Shown here piece by piece: positions 51,699 through 61,835 of a stretch of 64,000 nt of DNA. The DNA is from Xiphophorus maculatus (lineage: Eukaryota; Chordata; Actinopteri; Cyprinodontiformes; Poeciliidae): positions 11,272,501 through 11,336,500 of the forward strand of contig NC_036447.1 in assembly GCF_002775205.1 (NCBI RefSeq), read 5' to 3'. The notes beneath the pieces are model-generated. The model did not search any database. It was not told the DNA's origin and worked only from the letters and a program-made list of their open reading frames with translations. The position numbers and the translations under genes are program-made. Position 1 is the first letter of the stretch, and every line of letters begins with the position of its first letter.

Positions 51699-54257
51699 CA
51701 AAAAATTCAGCAAATAGTCTGAGTGGTTAGTGCTCCGTTAGTGCAGGTTTGTGCCGTTAAAATTTTCGTTTGTGCAGCTTTGGTTTCTGAAATATTAAAA
51801 ATGATTTTTTAGGTCATCCAGAGTTCACCATCCCCCCATGTTGCTCCAAAACCAACCAAACTGGGCTACTTCGTTAGTGATCCGTTTGTGCAGGTTTGTG
51901 CCGTTAAAACAGTCGTTTGTGCAGCTTTCGTTTCTGAAATATTAAAAGTTATAATTTTGGTCGATGACGTCACCATTCCCCTATCCAAAACAAAACAAAC
52001 TGGGCTACTGCTCATTATGAGATATTACATAATTTTCTTTTATACGCCAACTGACTTCACCTAAATTGATGACTGTGGCCTGCTCTGGACATAACCACAC
52101 AGCAAGCAGTTATTAATTTCGTATGTTATTGTGCAAGTTAAATTCTGCAGATTTTCAGCTGTTATACAATGTGTACCTTCTTTTGTTTTGAACTTCAATA
52201 AAGATTTAGAACAAGAAGAAATTTGTCTCATTTCAAGAAATGTTTTTAGATAGTAATGTTTTCTCACCAATATAACTTTCTCCACAATAATTGAATCCTG
52301 TCAAGACATAATTTCAAATCTTTTCTCTCCTGCTTGGCCTTTTGTAAGGTTGCCAGGTTTGGAAGGTGACTTGGCTCGGGATCTCCAATATCCATCAACT
52401 CTGATGCCTTTGCTGACCTCCATACAGCTGGTTCCATCCTACCCTCACACAACTCTTTTGAAATCTGTGCACGAAGGGTTCCTGACATGATTCTTTTGGA
52501 CTGGCCAGTGTGCAGGGAGATGTCGGCGCCTTCGATAGAACACTGGAGCACCATTGGGCTGTTGACCGTCGGCTCTCTGTCACATGTCATTTTAACATGG
52601 CCTTGACACTCTTTACAGAAGTAGTTGATATCAATGTACTTACTAGTGACAGTTGGATAAACATTTGTTCTTTGCAATACAAATGTACATGTGCTTTTCA
52701 ACTTTTTCCAAACCAAATCATTAATTATGTGACTCCAAGTGCCAGATTTTAAAATTGGGTAGTCCCTTTTGCCAGATGATGAAAACTTGTCATTGTATTC
52801 AACTCTTTCTGGTATAAATTTAATCCATTCTTCAAATGGAACTTCAAGCTGAAAATCTGTAAATTGTCCAGAAGAAGTTGTGCCTGAGTGAAACTCTGTG
52901 TCCACAGGGCTTTCAGGATCACTTTCTTGATCATTTATTTCCAAGCATGACCAGATGTTTTGTCTGTTTAGCTTTACAAATGTGTACAGGGCTTTTGCAG
53001 ACATTTTATTTCCCAACTGCTGACTTAGCTCTGTCCAGACAGCGGCAGCTGGAGTGGCTATATTGCCGTTTATAGGATAGCCTCTTTTGACTTGCAGAGA
53101 ACTGCGAAAAGAGACTCTCTGTCCACTGCTGGCTGTCGAGGCATCTAGTTAAAAAATAAAAAGGCTTTGATTAGCATTGCTCAAAATAATAATTCTGGTC
53201 TACATAATTTCGAAGAAGCCACAAAACATTGACATTCTAGCAGAGGCTGCACAATTACAATAGTCTTGAACTAAAAAAAAGTTAAGTTGGCTTTCCCAGT
53301 TTCTCATTTAAATTATTTAAGCAATTTTTTATATACTGTTTTTATATATTTTTTTATATAAAATATATTTACTAAATATTAAGTACATTACTTGGATGAA
53401 CTTTGTTGAACCAATGACGCTGCCGTGCACTTCCGGTTTTACTCTGCAAAAACTTTGTTTGCTCAAGCAACTAGAATGTTAGCTATGGATTTGTTGTTGT
53501 TGTCGTTTTTTACCCTTTTGCTGCATAATCAGCAGAAAGTAAGTCAACAATGTGAATATAATTGTTGAAACCACCTCCCAAACCAAAGCAGAGTTGAACA
53601 GTCATACAAATACACACATTACGTTACGGTCACGGCCGCATGTCCTGTATTGACAGGATTCAATTATTGTGGAGAAAGTTATATTGGTGAGAAAACATTA
53701 CTATCTAAAAACATTTCTTGAAATGAGACAAATTTCTTCTTGTTCTAAATCTTTATTGAAGTTCAAAACAAAAGAAGGTACACATTGTACAACAGCTGAA
53801 AATCTGCAGAATTTAACTTGCACAGTAACATACAAAATTAATAACTGCTTGCTGTGTGGTTATGTCCAGAGCAGGCCACAGTCATCAATTTAGGGGAAGT
53901 CAGTTGGCGTATGAAAGAAAATTATGTAATATCTCATAATGAGCAGTAGCCCAGTTTGTTTTGTTTTGGATGGGGGGATGGTGATGTCATCGGCCAAAAT
54001 TATAACTTTTAATATTTCAGAAACGAAAGCTGCACAAACGACTGTTTTAACGGCACAAACCTGCACTAACGGAGCATTAACGAAGTAGCCCAGTTTGGTT
54101 TGTTTTGGAGCAACATGGGGGGATGGTGAACTCTGGATGACCTAAAAAAATCATTTTTAATATTTCAGAAACCAAAGCTGCACAAACGAAAATTTTAACG
54201 GCACTAACCTCCACTAACGGAGCACTAACCACTCAGACTATTTGCTGAATTTTTTTG
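51699..54257. mobile_element. DNA transposon derivative with about 606-bp terminal inverted repeats
   Basis: The left repeat (51699-52304) and right repeat (53650-54257) are inverted copies with only scattered differences, both with outer ends caaaaaa(a)ttcagcaaat. Each arm contains two tandem diverged copies of a roughly 145-bp unit (about 51729-51875 and 51876-52013 on the left) and ends inward inside the same coding segment. The 1.35-kb middle carries one transposase-type exon on the minus strand. No target duplication is evident at the outer ends, so the superfamily is open; very long inverted repeats recall Mutator-like elements. It lies between lipocalin genes 1 and 2. Confidence 0.8.
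52264..53146 (-). CDS. Transposon-encoded protein fragment (single exon, about 294 residues)
   Basis: The exon opens after a good acceptor (TTTTTTAACTAG at 53158-53147) and reads without interruption to a TGA at 52264. The N-terminal part contains KRGYPINGNIATPAAAVWTE and LSQQLGNKMSAKALYTFVKL; the middle has YFCKECQGHVKMTC (two Cys pairs, possibly zinc-binding); then comes a region ending in AKASELMDIGDPEPSHLPNL and LQKAKQERKDL. I associate this architecture with N-terminal exons of large fish DNA transposases, but no catalytic acidic triad is visible, so it is not a complete transposase. The final 12 codons lie inside the left inverted repeat and are therefore duplicated, in the opposite orientation, at the inner edge of the right repeat. 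Confidence 0.65.
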
Positions 54258-54419
54258 CTCTGAATGAACTGGTCATATAGTTCAAAGACTATCTCCAAAA
54301 TAACTCAGTTGCTCTTGAACTGATTGAACAGGTAAGTAAAATCCTCCTCTGAATTGGACTCAAAAATGTTTGCCGGTAGAGACGAAGTAGCGAGGGTGGT
54401 GGCTGTCGGGGTGTGAATC

Positions 54420-54795
54420 TGGTCATAGACATAAATCCTGTTATGAACATGAAGGAGTCTTTATGAATGTTTGTTGTCATGAAGTGATTATTGTCATTAT
54501 TCATTAAATAATGACACTTTTACTGCAAAGTTTCTTTAAACGTTGCTTTAAAAGTGCCAACTTTGCATTGTTTAGTAAATAATTACACTTTAATGCAAAG
54601 TTGGCACGTTTAATGAATGTTTAATGCAACCTTTAAAGGAATTTTGCATTAAAATGTCATTATTTACAGAATGACACTTCATGACAACAGTCATAAACAT
54701 TCATGAACACTCCTTCATATTTATGACAGATGTTCTGCCATGTTTATTATAGTGTCATGTCAGCCTTATGCACGCCTCTTCAAATAAAGTGTTAC
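54420..54795. mobile_element. Fish MITE with long imperfect inverted arms
   Basis: An arm at 54441-54486 (ttatgaacatgaaggagtc..., ...gttgtcatgaagtg) is repeated in inverse at 54675-54727. The right outer end continues to 'cttcaaataaagtgttac' (54795), a well-known fish MITE terminus (gtaacacttta on the other strand). The left outer end is diverged or lost. The centre holds short direct repeats of 'caaagttggca' and 'tttaatgca'. Confidence 0.65.
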
Positions 54796-55197
54796 CGTAA
54801 TGAGTCTAACCCATAATAAAGAAATAAATCTATTAAAATGTTGGAAATAACAGTATATATTCTTTACCTGAATGGTTTTCTCCTTAGCTTTGTAATGGGG
54901 GACATGCTGCTCCACTTCCATCCACCTCAAAAACCTCCAAAGCATTTTTCCTAAAATAAGTTCTCAGTTGTTTTAGGTAGAAAACCTAACACTGAAGTTA
55001 GCATCTGATTCAAAGGGTTCCGGTACAAATCATGTACTGACTTCAACTTTTAAGGACAACATGAAGGTGGGGATTAAACATTTCTCTGCATCCAACTCGT
55101 CCTCTGTGAAGTAGCTGGTGAACATTTCAACCAGAATAAAAAGCTAAATATGACCCCACAGACAAAAACAGTCACACTTAATTTTTGTTCTCCATTT

Positions 55198-55203
55198 TTT
55201 ATT
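55198..55203 (-). terminator. Polyadenylation signal of lipocalin gene 2
   Basis: AATAAA on the minus strand, about 27 nt past the stop codon at 55230; the 3' UTR would be very short. Confidence 0.55.
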
Positions 55204-55229
55204 ATGGTGAAATATCATTTCCATACATG

Positions 55230-57256
55230 CTAATTGTTCACCGCTTCTACTAAAGCACTGGAGAGTTGTGAGAAAACTTCAGAAAAGGTCTTTACTGCTG
55301 CGCCACTTTGGAAAATCTCATCGATCATGGTCGTGTCGTCGGCACCCATGAAGCTGGTCAAGTCGAAGCTCTTTGAGTCTTTGGAGAGAGATGGATCTGG
55401 GCAGAAACCTGAGTGGTAGAAAATAAACTATTCTGATTATATTTTTTAGGAATGTGAGACAATAAAAGAAATACTTCATATCATCTACTTAGTGATTCAC
55501 GACTCAGTATGGTGGTGGCACGTCATGTATGAGTAGTGTCACTACCAAGCACACTTCTCTGACAAAACTTTGTAAAATAGAAATGTATTTGAATTTAAAG
55601 AGTCTCACTCTGCTTCCAAGTATGAGTTTCACAATGGAAGTAAGAATGTGTTTGCTGACACAGGCTCAATACTGGTATATGCCTACAACCTGGGGGGTTA
55701 CATTGACAAAGGGAAAAATGATTAACCCAACCAGACAGAGAGTTTGTACCTTGCTCTGAGTTCAGAATGGCAGCTTCTGGTAAGTGCAAACACTCCACCT
55801 GCTTCTTGTACTCCTCCAGCTCAGCAGCAGAAACCTTCTGTCTCCTACCTGAGAGACACAACATGTAGATGATGCACTTTTGTTAAAATATCAGCATTTT
55901 AAAGTGTCCTTAATTGATAAATAAAAGCTCTTTAAACAAAACTAACCAGATTTGTTGTAATAGCTGAGATGTCACTCTAATATTTTTTGCTTAATATTTG
56001 TTTCTAGAACTAATAATAATAGTAATATATAATATACAGCATTAGGCTGCTCCATTTGTAAATAGCACTAGCCGTTCTACTGTACGTGACTTCATTTATA
56101 AAGTACGTAAATTCAAGACACACACACACCACACAAACTCAGAGCTTAAACTTGGAAAAAACTAAAATAAAACTTTTGTTATGCAACTCATCTATCCATT
56201 AAAAACTTCATGCATCTTTTTAAAAAATCTTTTTATCTGCATTTTCATTATTTTAAAACAAAGCTTGAGTTATAACAATTACCATGGAATTACTGGAATT
56301 CTAGAAGATTAGAAAAACAGATATGTGCAACCTTAAAATGGTTTGCTTTGAACCAGAACGTAAACATGGTAAACATAGTTGCAAAAATATTTGACCAATG
56401 TGACTCTTTTCTCTACATAAATTCAGTTTGTCAGATGTTTAGTTCACTGAATCTGAATTATGAAAACATAAGAAATATCTTTTCAAGTTTTTGGTCTTAC
56501 TCAGAAGCTGTACACCTCTGTATGAGCTTCTTCCAAACGTTATGTTGGAGTACATAACCAGGCAGTCAGGACAGCCTGTTTTCAGGTGGAAGCCAGTCGA
56601 GGAGTACGGGTAGGCTGGAAAAAAGAATTTAAAACATGTTTAAAAATGCATTTATCTTCAATGAATATGAAGGCCAACCATATTAGATATGGTGATGGAA
56701 GAAAAGTCATCACTACCTACTTAAAGTAAGAGTGTTGTTTTCCAGCGTTGACTTAAATGTCATAGAGAAGCATAGACCAAACCTTTAACAAAAAAAAAAT
56801 TAAGAAACATTTTCACTTACATTATCTAATAGGCAGACCATAAAATTGTGTTTGTTTTGTAAATGTCATATAAAACAAAGATAGAACCCTGAAACTGAGG
56901 GCTTGAATTACGTTTTTAGGTGCATAGAACCAATCATGATATTTTCCTCAGTAGCAGCGACGTAATTCAACCAGACGGTCCCCCTCGACATCTCCAACAA
57001 CTCTTTGGATCCACGCATGTCCGTGCTCTCTGCTATGTAGTTCCATCTTCCGAGCAGCTGGGAAACATCGTATGCGTGATTGCTTACATCAACCTTGCAG
57101 ATACAGAAAAACCTGAAGACCTTCAGAGCTTCTTACCTGATCCCTCCCAGGCATCTGAATTTGTTGGGTTAGACTTTCACAGTTGGTCGTAGGAGCTGTC
57201 TGTCCGAGAGACAGAAGACTCAACACAGCAACAGCTACATGCAGGGACTCCATCAT
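55230..57256 (-). CDS. Lipocalin gene 2 of the tandem array (orosomucoid / PSTBP-like)
   Basis: Six exons: 57137-57256, 56912-57057, 56721-56782, 56501-56614, 55750-55848 and 55230-55408, with frame kept, giving 239 residues. Signal peptide MMESLHVAVAVLSLLSLGQT|AP; GxW motif LLGRWNYIAESTDMRGSKEL at the start of exon 2; N-glycosylation sites NNT (exon 3) and NIT (exon 4); paired CPDC in exon 4; conserved YKKQVECLHLPEA in exon 5. The last exon is the longest of the three (GFCPDPSLSKDSKSFDLTSF and onward, ending EAVNN). The longer tail resembles the extended C-terminus of toxin-binding lipocalins of pufferfish, but ligand binding cannot be inferred. It is closest to gene 1 in signal peptide and 5' flank. 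The start is the first of two adjacent Met codons. Confidence 0.88.
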
Positions 57257-57320
57257 GGCTGACTCGCTGACTGTCGGTCCTGGCTGTACATCTGTGCTTT
57301 TGGGTAACAAGGTTCATCCC
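57257..57320 (-). promoter_or_regulatory. Proximal 5' flank of lipocalin gene 2, conserved with gene 1
   Basis: AACCTTGTTA at 57313-57304, AAAGCAC, CCAGGAC and CAGCGAGTC occur in the same order and spacing as before gene 1. No clear TATA box. Confidence 0.6.
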
Positions 57321-57518
57321 ATGTGTGCTGTCAGGACCTTCAATTGTTTACTTTTGTATCGGAAGAGATAAGAAAATATCAAAAACAAAAACAAGTCTCA
57401 TCCCCTTGGAGGTTCGTGAAAAAACCATGAAAACTGTGGACTGCACACAAAAGCAGTGGTACTGTTAAACTGCAGGAAGAAACAAAATGCACAAAGACAA
57501 TGACTTCTGGAATTGTGA

Positions 57519-57524
57519 TTTTTA
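57519..57524 (-). terminator. Polyadenylation signal of lipocalin gene 3
   Basis: AATAAA on the minus strand (in ctgaataaaaatc), about 160 nt past the stop codon at 57681. Confidence 0.6.
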
Positions 57525-57680
57525 TTCAGAATACTATATACCGCAGGGAAGCAGTTTTCTTTTTCTGTTCAGTTTTAGAGGATCAGAGTTCTGGGTCTCT
57601 GGGCCTCACTGAATAAATCAACAAACACTTCAGTTTCTTATATAATTGTTATGAGAAAGGAATAAAACCAGAGGATTCTT

Positions 57681-59834
57681 TCAGTTTATAAACATGTCAA
57701 AAAGAGAATCCAGAAATTTTGCCACTCGAAATCCCATCTTCGCCTGTAGTACCGAGTTGAGGGCGCTGAGGCCCTCGACGGGCGTGATGTCGTCAGGGCA
57801 GATTTCTGTTTTCATAGAAAATATTCAACAATTAACAATCGACATATGTTGGAACATGGAAGATAGCGCAGATATTCTTACCGTTGTCTGAGTTTAACAT
57901 TATAGGTGTCGGCATTTGAAGGCATTCTGCTTGTTTCTTAAACAGTTCCAATGCAGCAGGTGAGACGCTCCTGCTTCTACCTAAAAACAGAATGGTTCCC
58001 TTTCAATTTAATCTATTATTAAAGACTAAATGGATTTACTTGTAAAGCCTGTCCAACATGCTTCTGCTAATATTGGTGTTTAATGTAAAAACCCCCCCAA
58101 AACTTTCTGAAATTCCTTTCTAAAAAGATATATAAACTTTTGGTAAAGTGTGTTTCTTACTAAACATAAGCAGACTAGTGAAATTGGTTGCAGAGATTAC
58201 ATCCTCTTTAGCAACCAGACAGTCAGGGCACTCTGTTGACAGGTAGACCTCTTTGAGGTAGAAAGGTTGCTCTGTGGACAGCAAACACAGCACAAAGCAG
58301 ACAGCAGGGTGGATTGTATCAACATACAGTAAATGTGCTTCACGTTCTCCCTGTTAGCCTCCTCTTTACTTACCGATCAACATTGTGCTGTTCTCAAAGA
58401 TCACGTCGTATGCTAAGCTGGAGCAAGTCCCAAATCTATAATGTAAAAGGTATAAGATCTTATAGTTTTTCCTGTGATCAGAAACTAACCGTATAAAGAC
58501 CTTATAGAGACATTAAACCAAAATTAGTTCTAATCCCCACAGTGAAAACTGTGCTTTTGCCTCACCTGGAAGAATACTCAATAACTCGTGTTATCAAAAA
58601 AGATATTATTTTACCTGGTTTCTAAATGGCTCTAACGGCAATTTAGAAACAGAAATAGTGAATAGAAGTGGGGGGAAAAAAACATTCTAAAAGTCAATGT
58701 TTCTTTAAATATTGACTTTGCTAATCCCTTTGGGGTTTGCAAAGGGAGTACTTGCCCAGAAGTTAACCCTGTTTGGGGGTGATGGCATGGAAAAGTTGGG
58801 GAGCTCCTGTTCTAGACAGATCTGCCACCTGAATTATACTTATTTATATCAATGGTTTATGGTTATTTAAACTGAAGATTACTTGTATGTCGCACTAATG
58901 TCGTGTGTTTTGCAAATCAGAAGCATATCTGGGGTGGGTAACTACGTGAAGAAAAGCGGTTTAAAATGAATAAATCCATATTTCTCTTTCTGTAAACATT
59001 GAGCTAACAGTGCTGTTGCGTTTGGACTCTTTACATCCTCTGAGTCTGGACGATATTGAGAACGTTGCTCTTGGAGGTGACGTTCAGGTCCAGCCAGACA
59101 CCAGTCATTAGGTAAGCCAGCGACCGACTTCCTGGGATGTCAGAACTCCCCCCGATGTAGTCCCACCGACCCAACATCTGCAGCACACAGACAGCACAGT
59201 GTACAGTCGATAAATGTTGGAATATAACTATTGGTGTCATTTAAGAAGTGTGCAAACCTTTTAAAATTATGAACTAGGCGATACGCAAGTTGTTTCTTTC
59301 AGACTTAACTGGTTTCTTAGAAATATACTGTATGTGGACTGTATCATAAGAAAACTATATTAAAGTGAAGAAGTGGCTAAATAAAGTGTTACCTGTTGGG
59401 GATTTGGTGAGAGAAAGGATTGTGGCTATGCTTTGATTTAAAAAAATAAAAAAACTTACAAGGAGATGTTGGTTTAAAGCTTAGAAAAACAAATTTGTAG
59501 AGATGAATCAGAAGTGACAGGATTTATGTGCTATTTCTAAGTTAAACTTACTAGTCAATCTAAATAAAATTTGGACCTTTCATTAACACATTAGAAATTT
59601 CATTTAGTAAAATTGTGTTAGATTTCACACCCATTTAATTAGGAATTAATAAAAAGAGTAGACAGACAATCTATTTACATATTTAGTTTTAATTTAACAA
59701 TGCTGACAGGGACTTACTTCTTCTTTACTGATAGTTATTGGTTTGAGTAGGTCGTCACAGCTGCTCAGAGGAGCAGAAAGTCCCAGAGAGAAGAGACTCA
59801 GCAGCACAGCAGCAGCAGCAGAAGCACACTTCAT
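57681..59834 (-). CDS. Lipocalin gene 3 of the tandem array (orosomucoid / PSTBP-like)
   Basis: Six exons: 59718-59834, 59035-59177, 58374-58435, 58161-58271, 57882-57980 and 57681-57805, with frame kept, giving 218 residues. Signal peptide MKCASAAAAVLLSLFSLGLS|AP; GxW motif in MLGRWDYIGGSSDIPGS; N-glycosylation sites NVT, NST and NFT; Cys in FGTCSS; CPDC in exon 4 (EVYLSTECPDCLVAKED); FKKQAECLQMPTPIMLN in exon 5; last exon EICPDDITPVEGLSALNSVL. Exon sizes and phases match genes 1 and 2 (62-nt exon 3 and 99-nt exon 5 in all three), so the array arose by tandem duplication. The protein is secreted. It is the most diverged member, with a different signal peptide and 5' flank. Alternative name: alpha-1-acid glycoprotein-like. 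Confidence 0.88.
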
Positions 59835-59899
59835 ATTCACGACCAAGCTTTGAGTTTTCTTCTCAGAGTTTCCTCCTGTGTCTTACTTTTTGGTACCTC

Positions 59900-61835
59900 C
59901 TTCCAGCTAACTTTTCTTCAGAATTGTACTATCAGTGTATCACAAATTTAACTCCAGTAGAGTCACTTCTGGATGAAACATTCAGGAGGTGTGTGAGGTG
60001 ATGTAACCAAGGTAAAAGGTTAAAGAGAGAAAACAATCAATGGCCTTTTTTGAGGGCGATTGATCAGATCACATGGAAGAGAGAGCGCTGGCGAAAGAGA
60101 CACATGTGGACAAAACTGTTGGTATCCTGCTGGTGACTAAAAAGCCCATAGCAGTCACTGAAATAACTTGAAACTGAGAAAAGTAATGATAAATAAAATT
60201 TTCCTGAAAGTAATGAAAATCAGACATTGCTTTTGAAATGTGATTTAGCAGATCCATATAAAAAAAATTAAATTACAGACAAGCATGTTAAAGGTGAAGA
60301 GTATGAGACCATCTCCAGGCAGCTTGATGCTCCTATTACTGCAATTATTCACAGATTTAAGGTCCACAGGACTGTAGTCAACCTCCTTGGCAACAGGAAT
60401 AAACCTAATGACAAATTGAAAGGTTAAGAGTTCAGAACAACCTGCAAAGAAAATTTAAGGTGAACTCCAAGTCAAACAACTGTCTCTAATACTCGTCTAA
60501 AATGGCTCCTGAAAAAAACCCCAACTTATTAGGACTTGTTTTAAAATTAAATCACAGAGGCACTTTTTCAGAGTTGCACCTGCTTGGAAAAAAAAAGAAA
60601 GGGAACTGAAGCATGCCACACCACAAACAATGAACAGTAATAGACTTCAAACACAGCATTTTATGTGTTCAAGCAAAACGTTTTGCATTTCAGTAAAATC
60701 CCAGCTTTGTTTTCCTCTGGTAACACCAGCTGAACCCTAAAACACTTGGAACCAGCGCTGAAATTGCTCAACTGTTAGAGATTTACACAACAGGTCAGGT
60801 ATTCACATGAAGTTGAAAAAAGAACATTCTCACGTGTTCGATGTTCATTTAACAGGAACATAGTTACTTGTAAAAACATACTTCTAAAAACCAGATTTGA
60901 AAAAATACTCACCAGTAATGATGTTTTTCTCTGCAGGTGAAAGGCATTCTACTGAGGGTGCCATAAAGAATCATTTCCTTAGGTTTTAAACAGAGAACTG
61001 GAACAGTCACCAGTAAAGTCAATATCAATTATTAGCAATGGATTTTAGTATTTAGTCTTGAAGAAAAAGACTTTGAAGAGGAAACTAAGTATTAGAATGA
61101 GGAAGAAAGGAGATTTAAGAAAATTTAAATTGTTAGTTGTTCAGGGTGTGAGATGGTCTGTCCTGTTCATTTCAGAACTGCTGTTATATTTTTAACTTTA
61201 TGCACAAACATCATGGCGTGAAGAACATTTTAAAAAAAGAAATCCAGTGAACAGAAGTTATCTAGACATAAATATCTTGCAAAGGTTTTCTGTGTTGTGA
61301 GGCTCTTGGTCATCCATAACAGAGATAAAACACGGTGAGTAGACATTTAACAATTTCTTTATCCAACACCTCTGATAATGTTAAGCTGTTCTAATAAATA
61401 AAGAGACAAAGGCGACTTATCAAAAGTGTTTTTAATGGAACTTAACAGACAGCACTTTTTTTTAGATGTCTTAATTTGGGACGAGAACAAAAGGATATCA
61501 AACCAACAATAGAAAAAGGTCGTATCAGACTGATGGTCCAGAATATACAATGAAATCTGTGAGCACGACCTAACTGCTGCCGTAGTGCTCTGTTGGGAGG
61601 TTTGGGCCAAGATGGAGGTGGGTGAAGAAACTACTGTTTACTGGGGGAAGATGAGAAGGATGAGCAGCTCTCCCTTCAGCTCCTGCTCTCCTCCATCTAT
61701 TCTGAAGTGATGGTGAAGTTTAACAAGAGGATGCAGGGAAACCGGTGGAGAGCAGAACGACATGATGTATTGATCTCATCCCTTCTCTTCCCCAGCATGA
61801 GGACACGTTGAGGACAAAGCAGGAGCTGGTTGTCG
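59900..61835. other. Spacer between lipocalin 3 and fip1l1, including fip1l1 3' UTR
   Basis: No gene seen. It holds a decayed Tc1 fragment (60295-60490). The part nearest 61836 is probably fip1l1 3' UTR. Confidence 0.45.
60295..60490 (+). mobile_element. Decayed Tc1-like transposase fragment
   Basis: Reads 'ctccaggcagcttgatgctcctattactgc', 'ttcacagatttaaggtccacaggactgtagtcaacctccttgg', then 'taatgacaaattgaaagg' and 'aaggtgaactccaagtca', in the order of the helix-turn-helix part of a Tc1 transposase (RFKVHRTVVNLLG in translation). It has several frame breaks. The fragment at 32930 covers the later part of a similar gene. Confidence 0.65.

Noticed and set aside
53669-53893. 74-codon plus-strand reading frame duplicated at 52061-52285 minus
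   Set aside because: Both are the same stretch of the transposon's inverted arms, downstream of the real stop codon; not an independent gene.
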